Virus record (IMG/VR): IMGVR_UViG_3300025010_001628
Span: 1-36,405 of that record
DNA from: a virus
Length of the DNA: 36,405 nt
Reading direction: 5' to 3' (one strand)
Part shown: positions 7,791 through 16,029 of the stretch, piece after piece
Position numbering within the stretch: position 1 is the stretch's first letter
Layout of the letters: each line of letters starts with the position of its first letter
Translations under genes and position numbers: made by a program
Notes under the pieces: generated by a model
The model's database searches: none
Told to the model about the DNA's origin: nothing
What the model saw: the letters and a program-made list of their open reading frames with translations, nothing else

Positions 7791-7843
7791 CCTATTTCCT
7801 ATTTCTTATTTCCTATTTCCTAATTCCTAATTCCTAATTTCCT
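7786..7843. repeat. ATTTCCT/AATTCCT tandem low-complexity array
   Basis: About seven copies of a 7-8 base unit (ATTTCCT changing to AATTCCT) run in series. The unit is the reverse complement of the AGGAATTA repeats at 5751, 6727 and 15746. It fills the gap between the moron terminator and gpW. Confidence 0.7.
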
Positions 7844-7897
7844 TCCGAGGTATTTCCTCGAATTTCCTCGTTTACTTTGCTTTATCAAATCTTCAAC

Positions 7898-7932
7898 TTT
7901 GCTCGTGAAAGAACAACCAATTAACGAGCAAA
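7898..7932. promoter_or_regulatory. Inverted repeat upstream of gpW
   Basis: TTTGCTCGT (7898-7906) and ACGAGCAAA (7924-7932) are perfect 9-bp inverted arms around a 17-base loop, ending six bases before the gpW ATG. It could be an operator or an RNA stem that controls ribosome access. Confidence 0.5.
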
Positions 7933-7938
7933 CAGAAA

Positions 7939-8151
7939 ATGAGTGTAGAAACAGATTATTGGGCAGCCATAGCAACCAATTTAAAGGCAGCAATCACGCG
8001 CCTTTCAGCGATGGAGCTTTCTGAAATTTCTTTAGATGGAAGAACTTTCAAATATCGTGACCTCCCTTATTTGCGAAACGAACTTCGTATTGCAGAAATA
8101 AAAGCCGGAACCAAAACTGCACCAAAACGTATCGTTGAGGTATATCAGTAA
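7939..8151 (+). CDS. Head-tail connector, gpW-like (70 aa)
   Basis: A 70-residue protein matches phage gpW-type connectors in length and layout: an N-terminal helix (YWAAIATNLKAAITRL), a beta hairpin (EISLDGRTFKYRDLPYL) and a C-terminal helix ending in a basic tail. gpW closes the filled head and makes the site for tail joining. Its stop overlaps the portal ATG by one base, the usual order gpW-portal in lambda-like phages. Confidence 0.75.
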   Translation: MSVETDYWAAIATNLKAAITRLSAMELSEISLDGRTFKYRDLPYLRNELRIAEIKAGTKTAPKRIVEVYQ

Positions 8152-9848
8152 TGAGTATCTTCGATTCGATCTTTGCCAACAAACCTAAGCCGCGCGCAAA
8201 AGTATATTACGCTTCCAGTCCAAACCGCACCGGAAGAATAAACGCAATACAGCGCACAGCAAAACCGGTTAAAGGCAAACGCGCATTTGAAGCCGCTGCA
8301 ACAACCCGATTGAATTCCGCTTTTCTTGGAACATACAATTCTGTAAACTTTGATATTAAACAAGGCTTATCAGTCATCCGCGCAAGATCAAGAGAGCTCG
8401 CTGAGAACGATCCCCTTGCAAGAAAATTTTTGAACATGCTCTCGAAGTATGTTATCGGTCCCGAAGGATTTACCCACCGGAATAAAGCATTTGAATTTGT
8501 GCAAAGTAAAGACGGAAAATTCGTTAAGACTCCCGACACGCGCGCAAACAACATGATCCAAGAGGCGTTTTGGGAATGGAGCAAAAAGAAATATTGCACC
8601 ATCTCCGGCGATCAATCGTTACGGCAATTGCTTACAACCGCATTAAGAACAAAAGCTGTTGACGGAGAAATCTTTTTCAAAAAAGTTTACGTTGATAAAA
8701 AAGAAAATCCTTTCGGCTTTACACTTCAACCGATCGAAGCCGCTTATTGTGATGAACAATTAAACTCAACACTGCCGAACGGAAATTATGTTGTAATGGG
8801 AATTGAGTACAACTCATTCCGCAAACCCATTGCCTATTGGTTCAAAAAGATCACGCTTGATATGGAAGGGCAGCCGAATATTTCCACACGTGAATATTCC
8901 CGGATTCTTGCAAATCAAATTTATCATGTGTACAGAAAAGAATTTACAAACCAATTGCGCGGCTTTCCTCAATTCGTTTCCGTTGCAAACCGTTTACACG
9001 TTCTCAAATCTTACCAAGATAATCATTTGAACAATGCGCGAAGCGGCGCAATGAAAACGATGATCCTTGAACCTGTTACTGCAACCGGTGACGATGAAAT
9101 TAAAACCACGAACTTAGCCGGTGGAAGTGAACTTGATGAAAACGGCGAAGTGGTTATCGCTCAAAATCTTGCACCCGGTGAAACGTATGTTGTACCTCAA
9201 GGCTATAAGCAAGGCATGCACGATCCAACTTATCCGCAAGGTGAATATGGAGCTTACACCGCAAGTGTAATAATGGAGATCGCTTCCGGTTTGGATGTTG
9301 ATTATCCTACTCTTTCATCAAACCTTTCAAACGTAAACTACACCTCAACGCGCCACGGATTACTTGATGCCCGCGCCGGTTATAGAACTATTCAATCCGA
9401 TCTGCGTGAAGATCTGCTCGAACCGTTTGCAACTGACTGGCTTGAATCTGCAATCCTGAACGGTTACTTAAATCTCCCGATGACAAAATTTAACAAGTTC
9501 AATGCGCCCGTCTTTATTGGTTATCGCGGCGATTGGGTTGATCCGCTGAAAGATAAGCGCGCATGGATCGAAGGGATACAAACCGGACTTGATACATACG
9601 AAGATTACCTCGGAGAAAAAGGAAAAGATTTAGACGAACATCTCGAACAGCTTGGAACTGAAAAAAATGCTTTTGCAGAAAAAGGTTTGCAATTCGGAAA
9701 TTTAATTGTTGACCCGAACGATCCCTCAACTAACGATGTTCAAGCGGCGCAAACAAAGGCTAAACGGCAATACGATCAATACGATCTGGTTGAAACCGTT
9801 CAAGAACTTTTGTCCGGTGCAAAAAATAATGGTAACGGAAAACATTAA
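8151..9848 (+). CDS. Portal protein, lambda family
   Basis: The 565-residue protein has features of lambda gpB-type portals: a basic N-terminus, a segment beginning LARKFLNMLSKYVIGPEGF, GEIFFKKVY, RGFPQFVSVANRLHVLKSY, and an AARxG-like C-terminal core with YPTLSSNLSNVNYTSTRHG. It forms the dodecameric ring at the capsid vertex for DNA entry and exit. The length fits the family. No fused protease is present here; the protease is in the next gene. Confidence 0.92.
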   Translation: MSIFDSIFANKPKPRAKVYYASSPNRTGRINAIQRTAKPVKGKRAFEAAATTRLNSAFLGTYNSVNFDIKQGLSVIRARSRELAENDPLARKFLNMLSKYVIGPEGFTHRNKAFEFVQSKDGKFVKTPDTRANNMIQEAFWEWSKKKYCTISGDQSLRQLLTTALRTKAVDGEIFFKKVYVDKKENPFGFTLQPIEAAYCDEQLNSTLPNGNYVVMGIEYNSFRKPIAYWFKKITLDMEGQPNISTREYSRILANQIYHVYRKEFTNQLRGFPQFVSVANRLHVLKSYQDNHLNNARSGAMKTMILEPVTATGDDEIKTTNLAGGSELDENGEVVIAQNLAPGETYVVPQGYKQGMHDPTYPQGEYGAYTASVIMEIASGLDVDYPTLSSNLSNVNYTSTRHGLLDARAGYRTIQSDLREDLLEPFATDWLESAILNGYLNLPMTKFNKFNAPVFIGYRGDWVDPLKDKRAWIEGIQTGLDTYEDYLGEKGKDLDEHLEQLGTEKNAFAEKGLQFGNLIVDPNDPSTNDVQAAQTKAKRQYDQYDLVETVQELLSGAKNNGNGKH

Positions 9849-9860
9849 AAGGAAATTGTT

Positions 9861-11783
9861 ATGCACAGAAAAATAACTAAACAAGAATTTGAATCATTTA
9901 AGCAGCGTAATCTTGGAACCAGAGAAGCCGTATTACTTAATTCATCTTTCAAGTTTGATGAAGCAACGAGAGAAAGTACAATTGAAACCGTTATAGCAAC
10001 CGAAACTCCCGCTGTTGTAATTGATTGGGAAAGATCAAACTGGGATAGAATGTATTTGATGAGAGAAATTTTAGTCATCAATACTGAATCAGTTGTAATC
10101 CCATCAATCGGACAAGTGCCGTTTTTAGATTCACACAGAACTTGGGAAGGAAGTGACTCTGTTAAAGGTTCAATCAGAAATATGAGAATCGAAAACGGTC
10201 AAGTTGTTGGTACAACTGTTATTTCTTCAACCGAAGAAAAGCTTGCAAAGAAAATTGAAGAGAGACATTTGACAAATGTTTCTGCCGGTTACGAAATCAG
10301 TAAAGATTTTTCTTTCCGGTTAAATAAAGATGAAACCGCAAATGTTAGCGGAAGAATTTTTAAGAATGAATTTACGGATGGACTTCCTTTAATGATCCGT
10401 ACTAAGTGGGAATTAGCTGAGGGTTCTTCCGTTATCTGGGGAGCTGATGAGAATGCACAACACAGAAGCGAACCAACGTTTGAAGAGCTTCAACAAAAAT
10501 TAGCTGATCAACAAACTGAAATCAATGAACTTAAAACAAGAACTCAAATTAAACCAAAGGAGAATAGTACAATGGAACCCAAAACCCCGGAAGAAATTCT
10601 GAAAGCTGAAGCTGAAAGACGGAAAGAAATACGTGAAACCGCTAAACGCTTTGTTGGAAGAATTTCCGATATCGAAAAAATACAGAACGATGCCGAAGAT
10701 CAGAATTGGACTGTAGAACGCTTTAATGGCGAAATCGTTTCACGAATGAAAAGCGGCGAAGAGTTCAAAACTCCTCCGGCTAATCTCGATCTATCTGAAA
10801 AAGATAAAAAGAGATATAACGTTTGGAATATCGTTCGTGCCTCTATCGAGAAAAACCCGGAACTTTGCGCGTTTGAAACAGAATGCTCGAACGAAATTGC
10901 TAAACGTTTAAACGTTGCTGCAAGAGGGCACTATGTTGAATACGGACATTTGAAACGTGAGATCACTATCGGTGTTGGCAGCGCTGATCAGTTAGTTGCA
11001 ACTGAAATGCAACCTCAAAGTTTTATGGATATGCTTTATAACAAAATGGTTTTCGGCAAATTTCTTAATGTTAAAAACATTGGCGGGTTGGTTGGCAATC
11101 TTCAATTCGGGAATAAGACTGCTGCTTCAACCGGTTACTATATCGGTGAATCTGATGTTCCAACTGAAAGCGATTTGACATTCGGTTCTCAGACAATGAG
11201 TCCGAAAACAGTTTCCGCACTCGTTCAATATTCCAGACAAACTGCATTACAAACAGCTCCATCGATGGAAGGGATTGTTCTTGCCGATGTTTTGAATGCG
11301 ATAAAACTTCGTGCCGATCTTTCAATGATCCAAGGCGCTGGCGGTGGAACTGAACTTCTCGGACTTCTTTTCGGAACCGGCGTTCAAACTTACGATGGTT
11401 CAAATTTCAATTTCGATTCTGCAGTTGATATGGAAACTCTGTTAGAAGATGCAAACGTTGATCTTGATTCCGCTAAATGGCTTACAACTCCGCTTGTTAA
11501 AGGTGCATTAAGAAAACGGAAAATTGAAGCTGGACAAACTGATAAACTCTGGAAAGCTAATCAATTGATCGAAAGAGATGCTTACGCAACCAAACAAATG
11601 CCGGTAAACGTACTTTGTTTAGTTGATCCTACCGAGATCATAGTTGGAACCTGGGGAACGCTTGATCTACAAGTTAATCGTTGGCAAGATGACGGCGGCG
11701 TTAAGGTTATTCCTTTCTGGAGCCACGATATGATCAACAGAAAAACAATCGGAACAGTTAAAACTTCTCCGGTATTCTCTTAA
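9861..11783 (+). CDS. Prohead protease-major capsid fusion protein
   Basis: The 640-residue protein has two parts. Residues ~1-200 resemble a phage prohead protease: VPFLDSHRTWEG holds the likely catalytic His, and HLTNVSAGYE the likely Ser, in the usual order. Residues ~205-310 are charged and helical, like a scaffold (delta) domain. Residues ~330-640 are an HK97-like capsid protein (E-loop region, GAGGGTELLGLL, ending in a beta-rich P-domain). In many phages these are separate genes. An internal ribosome site with ATG at 10572 could give a capsid-only product of 403 residues. The protein would assemble the prohead and mature by self-cleavage. Confidence 0.88.
   Translation: MHRKITKQEFESFKQRNLGTREAVLLNSSFKFDEATRESTIETVIATETPAVVIDWERSNWDRMYLMREILVINTESVVIPSIGQVPFLDSHRTWEGSDSVKGSIRNMRIENGQVVGTTVISSTEEKLAKKIEERHLTNVSAGYEISKDFSFRLNKDETANVSGRIFKNEFTDGLPLMIRTKWELAEGSSVIWGADENAQHRSEPTFEELQQKLADQQTEINELKTRTQIKPKENSTMEPKTPEEILKAEAERRKEIRETAKRFVGRISDIEKIQNDAEDQNWTVERFNGEIVSRMKSGEEFKTPPANLDLSEKDKKRYNVWNIVRASIEKNPELCAFETECSNEIAKRLNVAARGHYVEYGHLKREITIGVGSADQLVATEMQPQSFMDMLYNKMVFGKFLNVKNIGGLVGNLQFGNKTAASTGYYIGESDVPTESDLTFGSQTMSPKTVSALVQYSRQTALQTAPSMEGIVLADVLNAIKLRADLSMIQGAGGGTELLGLLFGTGVQTYDGSNFNFDSAVDMETLLEDANVDLDSAKWLTTPLVKGALRKRKIEAGQTDKLWKANQLIERDAYATKQMPVNVLCLVDPTEIIVGTWGTLDLQVNRWQDDGGVKVIPFWSHDMINRKTIGTVKTSPVFS
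10556..10574 (+). promoter_or_regulatory. Internal ribosome site and ATG within protease-capsid gene
   Basis: AAAGGAG (10556-10562) lies nine bases before an in-frame ATG (10572, residue Met238) that begins MEPKTPEEILKAEAE, the scaffold/capsid half. This is as good as any ribosome site in the window and sits at the domain junction. Confidence 0.65.
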
Positions 11784-11806
11784 TAGAAAAATGAAAATTT
11801 AATTAA

Positions 11807-11828
11807 GTCCCGCTAAGTAAGGCGGGAC
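11807..11828 (+). promoter_or_regulatory. Hairpin after capsid gene
   Basis: GTCCCGC and GCGGGAC form a 7-bp stem with an eight-base loop, 23 bases after the capsid stop. No U-run follows, so it is more likely an mRNA-stabilising or partial attenuation element than a full terminator. It would help keep capsid mRNA more abundant than its downstream genes. Confidence 0.6.
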
Positions 11829-11864
11829 AATTATAAAACAAAATATGAAAGTGAAATAAATATC

Positions 11865-12053
11865 ATGGCACAGAAAAAAAGCACAATGTTTGTAAAGTTT
11901 TTGAAATCGTTTGTGTTATATGGTGAAGATGTATCGCCAAAAGACACAGCCGAAGCTGCAAAAGAATTACCGATCAATGATGCAAGATTATTGATCGCGA
12001 ACAAACAAGCTGTTGAAGTTGATCCTAATCAAACCTCTAAAAAGAAAGGGTAA
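11865..12053 (+). CDS. Small head-region protein (62 aa)
   Basis: A 62-residue protein with a basic start (MAQKKSTMFVKFLKSF), a central helix (PINDARLLIANKQAVEV) and a lysine tail. Position directly after the capsid gene suggests a head-completion or accessory head protein. No family confidently recognised. It ends six bases before the next ATG. Confidence 0.6.
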   Translation: MAQKKSTMFVKFLKSFVLYGEDVSPKDTAEAAKELPINDARLLIANKQAVEVDPNQTSKKKG

Positions 12054-12058
12054 TTAAC

Positions 12059-12514
12059 ATGAAAAAGTTATCTGGAATTTTAATCTTATTACTTGCGCTT
12101 TCCGTCTTCCCGCTGATGGCGCAAGGTTTTACTGTTGATGCAGTACCGAAAGATTTAGGCGAAGCAAAAGTAATCTCTTTCACCGGTACAATTGATACGA
12201 CCGAAAGTTACACCAGTACGGAGTTCTTTCTTAACGATTGCGATTCTCTTTATTTCAGCGCAATGTTAAGCGGAACCTCTGCATCTACAAGAAAAGTTTC
12301 TTGCCAGATACGAGGCAGCAACTTTGCTTCCGGCACGGGCACTTATGCGGCTCTTGATTCACTCTTAATTAGTGATAGCGTTGCAACGGAAATATCATCT
12401 AAAATTGATCTTGGGACTGTCCGTTACCGGCGTTATACAATTAAGTTCACGGGAACCACCGGCAATGACAATACTACTTTTAACGCGGCTGTTTACGCTA
12501 TAAAAAGGAAATAA
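12059..12514 (+). CDS. Exported beta-rich protein in head operon (151 aa)
   Basis: The N-terminus MKKLSGILILLLALSVFPLM followed by AQG is a classic Sec signal peptide with a cleavage site near residues 21-22. The remainder is Thr/Ser-rich and beta-strand-like (YFSAMLSGTSASTRKVSCQI, VRYRRYTIKFTGTTG), resembling a jelly-roll or immunoglobulin-type fold. A signal peptide is unexpected among head genes because virions assemble in the cytoplasm. It may be a cell-surface or periplasmic protein made late in infection, or a decoration protein recruited from a secreted ancestor. Strong TAATTAACATG coupling to the preceding gene. Confidence 0.6.
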   Translation: MKKLSGILILLLALSVFPLMAQGFTVDAVPKDLGEAKVISFTGTIDTTESYTSTEFFLNDCDSLYFSAMLSGTSASTRKVSCQIRGSNFASGTGTYAALDSLLISDSVATEISSKIDLGTVRYRRYTIKFTGTTGNDNTTFNAAVYAIKRK

Positions 12515-12518
12515 TAAA

Positions 12519-12791
12519 ATGGCTGCTGTAGATAATTTCATTGCATCAAGTTCAAGCCTTGAAAAGCCGGTTGAAAATGTTTTTGCAATTACTAAGCACG
12601 ATACTGATGAATTGGCTTATGTAACAAGAGCATTGTACATCGGCGGCGATGGTGATGTTGCTTTAATTGCAAAAGGCGATACGGTTGCACAAACGTTCAC
12701 CGGTTTATTAGCCGGAACGCTGCTTCCTGTTCGCGCTAAACAAGTGTTAAGCACCGGAACCACAGCAACAAACATACTTGGACTTTATTAA
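12519..12791 (+). CDS. Spike-base-like protein (RcGTA Rcc01079 type)
   Basis: The 90-residue protein matches the small spike-base family of gene transfer agents and phages: TRALYIGGDGDVALIAKGD, then a strand and turn AGTLLPVRAKQVLSTGTTA, ending ILGLY. In the Rhodobacter gene transfer agent the equivalent sits at the base of head spikes. Here it lies between an exported-type beta protein and the head-tail joining gene, so the pair may form a head spike or fibre. Identification is from memory of the family pattern. Confidence 0.7.
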   Translation: MAAVDNFIASSSSLEKPVENVFAITKHDTDELAYVTRALYIGGDGDVALIAKGDTVAQTFTGLLAGTLLPVRAKQVLSTGTTATNILGLY

Positions 12792-13102
12792 TGGACATCG
12801 CTGAAACAGTTTTTCGGAATGTTCCTAAAATTGCCGGCGGAAGAGAAGATGCGGTTTTCAAATCTAAAACTCTTCCCGCCGGTGTTACCGGTGAAGTTAT
12901 CTTTTATAATCAGTACGAAGCGCAAAAAGTTAGCGGTCTGGACTTTGAAAGCTGTTCGCCTTACGTGCTTACTACTGAAGCAAATGTTACAAGTCACGAT
13001 AGAATGACATTAACAATTACTGTACGAAGTAAAATTTATAGAGCCGGTGAATTCAAACCGGACGGAACCGGACTAATTATAGTAGACTTGACAAATGTAT
13101 AG
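12791..13102 (+). CDS. Putative head-tail joining protein (103 aa)
   Basis: A 103-residue beta-rich protein in the position of lambda FII: after the head genes and before the tail terminator. It starts one base into the preceding stop. The end (EFKPDGTGLIIVDLTNV) recalls head-tail joining proteins. Homology is not certain; the assignment rests mostly on order and size. Confidence 0.45.
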   Translation: MDIAETVFRNVPKIAGGREDAVFKSKTLPAGVTGEVIFYNQYEAQKVSGLDFESCSPYVLTTEANVTSHDRMTLTITVRSKIYRAGEFKPDGTGLIIVDLTNV

Positions 13103-13706
13103 ATCAGAAGCAATAGCAAAAGATATAATTACCGCGCTTAACACCATTACAGTAGCTGCCGGTTACAAAAATACTGTTGATGAAGTTTATCATTTTATCG
13201 GCGGTGTTATTCCCGAGCCGGGAAAAATTGTTCTTGAACTTCGCGATACTGATGAACAAACATTAAGCGGCGAAGATCATATCATAAACAATGCTGAGGA
13301 TGAACTTACGGTTCACATTTTCGGCGGAGTTGTTAGCGAAGATATTACCTCGGTGGTTGCAAATAAAGCGGCGCGGCTTGCGCTTACTACAGGAACCGCT
13401 GTTGTATTGCAAATGGACACAAATTTAATTTACTATCTAAAGAGCGGCGGAGTGCCAACAGTTGAAGCTGACTGGGTGCTCTACGATATTTATACCATCA
13501 TAACCGATCTTATTTCTGATGTGCGGAAATGCTTTGCAACTAATTACGCAACATGGCTGGCAAAGTACGGCGCGTTTAGAGCTGAATATTTATCGCATAC
13601 AAAAAATATTGTACAAGGGAAGAATCGCATTGGAGAATTTGAAGCGATATTTAAGATCACTTACATTACCGATCAATTCTTAGTTGGAGAAACAGAGTAT
13701 GCTTAG
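13095..13706 (+). CDS. Putative tail terminator/completion protein (203 aa)
   Basis: The protein opens with a helix typical of tail terminators (SEAIAKDIITALNTIT), then an alternating strand-helix pattern. It lies between the joining protein and the tail tube, the position of lambda U. At 203 residues it is longer than U (131), with an extra helical segment (residues ~135-175). It overlaps both neighbours by 8 bp. Confidence 0.45.
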   Translation: MYRSEAIAKDIITALNTITVAAGYKNTVDEVYHFIGGVIPEPGKIVLELRDTDEQTLSGEDHIINNAEDELTVHIFGGVVSEDITSVVANKAARLALTTGTAVVLQMDTNLIYYLKSGGVPTVEADWVLYDIYTIITDLISDVRKCFATNYATWLAKYGAFRAEYLSHTKNIVQGKNRIGEFEAIFKITYITDQFLVGETEYA

Positions 13707-14082
13707 CTTCATCTTGTTTATCCTTATTTACTTTTTCTTAGACGCATGCCACGATAATTTTTTAATAAGATGGAAGTTTGCTGTTGGTAAAGAGCAAAGC
13801 CTTTACAGCCGCTTATGGCATTGGACAGATCTCATCATTAAACTTTTTATCGTTTCAGTCTTTCTCTATGCAGTTGATCTCTTCAGTTGGAAATTAATTG
13901 TACTTGCCGGAGCTGTGCATTTCTTCTGGTTCGATACCTGGTTAAACTTTCTGCGCGGGCTTGGATATAACTACATCGGCACGGAAGCGGACACAGATAA
14001 ATTAGTTCGTAAGATCGGCATAAGTCCGTTTGTTCTAAAAATAATTGTATTACTAATAGCTGTTATCATCAATGTAATTTAG
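13699..14082 (+). CDS. Polytopic membrane protein (127 aa)
   Basis: Starting at the ATG inside the end of the previous gene, the protein has hydrophobic segments at residues ~1-14, 45-62, 66-82 and 107-126, with charged loops between them. No family recognised. A membrane protein inside the tail operon, followed by another membrane-tethered one, suggests an extra lysis, exclusion or membrane-linked function not needed for tail building. Confidence 0.6.
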   Translation: MLSFILFILIYFFLDACHDNFLIRWKFAVGKEQSLYSRLWHWTDLIIKLFIVSVFLYAVDLFSWKLIVLAGAVHFFWFDTWLNFLRGLGYNYIGTEADTDKLVRKIGISPFVLKIIVLLIAVIINVI

Positions 14083-14092
14083 GAAAATCAAG

Positions 14093-14419
14093 ATGGAAGT
14101 ATGCAAAGAAATTGAAAGGTTGGAAAAACTTGAAAACGATACTCAATCCTTTAAAGATGATCTTCTGAAAATAAAAGAATCATTGCACACTCTTTTAGGC
14201 AGAAACAACGATTTTATAATTAAAGTGATAAATGGGAAAACGGAGGAACGGTTAGCAAGTGAGTTGATCGGCGAAATTTATGTTGAACTAAAACATATAA
14301 AAGATAAAACAACCGACGCTTCCGTAAAAAGACTGAAAGAGAAAATAAAAGACGGCGTGAATGTGTTCACCCTTGTCATCTTGATCGTTACGTTGATAAA
14401 AGTTTGGTTTGATAAATAA
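14093..14419 (+). CDS. Coiled-coil protein with C-terminal membrane anchor (XhlA-like)
   Basis: The first ~85 residues are charged and helical (EIERLEKLENDTQSFKDDLL), likely a coiled coil, and the last ~18 residues are a single membrane helix (VFTLVILIVTLIKVWF) ending in DK. This layout is that of XhlA/holin-accessory proteins, which are tail-anchored to the inner membrane. A separate two-helix holin lies at 15763, so this may assist or antagonise lysis. Confidence 0.55.
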   Translation: MEVCKEIERLEKLENDTQSFKDDLLKIKESLHTLLGRNNDFIIKVINGKTEERLASELIGEIYVELKHIKDKTTDASVKRLKEKIKDGVNVFTLVILIVTLIKVWFDK

Positions 14420-14447
14420 TAAGTTAAGACAAAATTAAATTTTAAAG

Positions 14448-14467
14448 CCCGCCTCTGGCGGGAGGAG
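14448..14467 (+). repeat. CCGCCTCTGGCGG hairpin, copy 2, abutting a ribosome site
   Basis: CCCGCC-TCT-GGCGGG is a perfect 6-bp stem with a three-base loop, followed at once by AGGAG, the ribosome site of the tail-tube gene at 14477. The stem end touches the ribosome site, so folding could tune translation. Confidence 0.75.
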
Positions 14468-14476
14468 ATAAATAAA

Positions 14477-15745
14477 ATGAGTTACGCACGCCCCGGAATT
14501 AAAGCACTTGGAATTTGTACCAAAGCTACGCTTTCATCAACAAAAACAAACCAATTCATCCTTGGTTTAAGAGATAACGTCTCTCTTGAAATTAAACCGT
14601 TCAACACGCCAACAGATCACCGGAACCGTGATCTGAAAAATATGATGAACTTTAAGATCGAAGGATCTTCTCATCAAGGGTTGACCAGTTTATCTGTTTC
14701 AGTTGCAAGTTCTATCAGTTTACTTAGTCTTCTTGTAGAGCATGCCATTCTTAATGGGGTGGATGCAGAACTTGTTGGAGAACATTCCGTTTGGAACGCT
14801 ACCGAATGGGACGGCGATGTTTACCAGCTTGCCGGTGATTACTTTGCCGGAATTGATTTTGATTTTGAACTAACAGAGAAAACCCGCAAAACAAAATTGA
14901 TCCTCGAAGCGGCTTTCAATGCCGATCTGGCACAAACAAATATTATAACCCCAAGTGAAGTTAGCGGGACCGGAAGCAAGTTATTCAATGCAACGCCGAT
15001 CGTTAAGGGATTATCTCAAGCTGCGGTTGCTGTGCCTACATTCTACAGTATTAAACTCCCACACGATACCGCTTATAACGAATTCCTTCCGGAACTTCTT
15101 ACATCATTATCTTTTAAGATGAAGAACAGCGGTGAAAAATCGATCTATAACAGAACGCTAACGGAATACTTTGAATTTGATATTTCATTTACCGTTAAAT
15201 GTGTAAGCAATGCGCAAGCCTCAGACACGCTGAAATGGATTACCGCAAAAAGTTTACTTGAAAGTTTTAAGATCTCCCAATTTATTAGCGCAAGTATAAC
15301 AGATGTATTTATGTTCAACACAAACGCCCTTTCTTCTTCTCCGGTTGTTTTAATAAGTGATGATAAACGCGAAGTAAAAGTATCGCTTAAAGGGAAAGTC
15401 CCTTATGCCGATCTTGCCTTTAATACCACCACCGGGTACACAGAATTAGTTGATACACTTTCCGCAATTACCGCCGGGACTATAAGTTTAACTATCGATG
15501 GAGTGGCGTATACGGAAGCCTTCGACACAAGCGTAAATCAAACTGTTGAAAATTTCGTTGTCACTCACCAAAGTGATTTAAACGATGCGGGAATTATTTT
15601 AACAAGCCCCTCAGCCGGTGCGCTTAAATTTGTTGCTGCTGTTGCCGGGGAATCTTTCACGTTTGTTGAAACAAGCGCGGGAACCGACGGCGTGTGGACG
15701 AAATCAGCACAGAAAACAGCTAATATTTTAACGGTTAGCGCTTAA
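14477..15745 (+). CDS. Major tail tube protein with C-terminal added domain
   Basis: The 422-residue protein is the expected tube protein by order (tail terminator upstream, assembly chaperones and tape measure downstream). The first ~310 residues are beta-rich, with a MKNSGEKSIYNRTLTEYFEFD segment typical of tube folds. The last ~95 residues (from about VDTLSAITAGTISLTIDG) look like a separate beta domain shared by phage tail and sheath proteins, probably displayed outside the tube as in lambda V. The strong AGGAG ribosome site follows a hairpin. Confidence 0.65.
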   Translation: MSYARPGIKALGICTKATLSSTKTNQFILGLRDNVSLEIKPFNTPTDHRNRDLKNMMNFKIEGSSHQGLTSLSVSVASSISLLSLLVEHAILNGVDAELVGEHSVWNATEWDGDVYQLAGDYFAGIDFDFELTEKTRKTKLILEAAFNADLAQTNIITPSEVSGTGSKLFNATPIVKGLSQAAVAVPTFYSIKLPHDTAYNEFLPELLTSLSFKMKNSGEKSIYNRTLTEYFEFDISFTVKCVSNAQASDTLKWITAKSLLESFKISQFISASITDVFMFNTNALSSSPVVLISDDKREVKVSLKGKVPYADLAFNTTTGYTELVDTLSAITAGTISLTIDGVAYTEAFDTSVNQTVENFVVTHQSDLNDAGIILTSPSAGALKFVAAVAGESFTFVETSAGTDGVWTKSAQKTANILTVSA

Positions 15746-15763
15746 TTAATTAGGAATTAGGAA
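15746..15763. repeat. AATTAGG spacer, copy 3
   Basis: AATTAGGAATTAGGAATG fills the short gap between the tube stop codon and the holin start. The AGGAAT at its end also serves as the holin ribosome site. Confidence 0.6.
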
Positions 15764-16029
15764 TGAAAAATTTAATTGAATTTCTAAAAAATATGTTCAC
15801 CTGGTTCGGCTCTTTCCTTAGCGAAGAAACGAACGGCAAAGGAAGCATGAAGCGGCTGATCATGTTCCTTTCTACATGCGCGTTCCTTCTTAGCTACGTT
15901 AAAACCACGCTGTTTAACAATAAGATCGAAGACATTCCGATTACGTGGGCGATGCTGCTTGCCGGGTTTGTTGGCTTAAATATTTACTCAAACGTAGTGC
16001 AAAATAAAAAAATAGAAGACGCAAAATGA
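15763..16029 (+). CDS. Holin (two membrane segments)
   Basis: The 88-residue protein has an N-terminal amphipathic helix (LIEFLKNMFTWFGSFL), a basic turn, and two membrane helices (residues ~32-47 and ~58-77) separated by a short polar loop, then a charged tail. It overlaps the endolysin start by four bases, giving the order holin-endolysin-spanin. It would open the inner membrane at lysis time. Confidence 0.75.
   Translation: MKNLIEFLKNMFTWFGSFLSEETNGKGSMKRLIMFLSTCAFLLSYVKTTLFNNKIEDIPITWAMLLAGFVGLNIYSNVVQNKKIEDAK

Noticed and set aside
8207-8615. Minus-strand ORFs opposite the portal start
   Set aside because: The portal reading is secure; these have shadow composition and no start signals.
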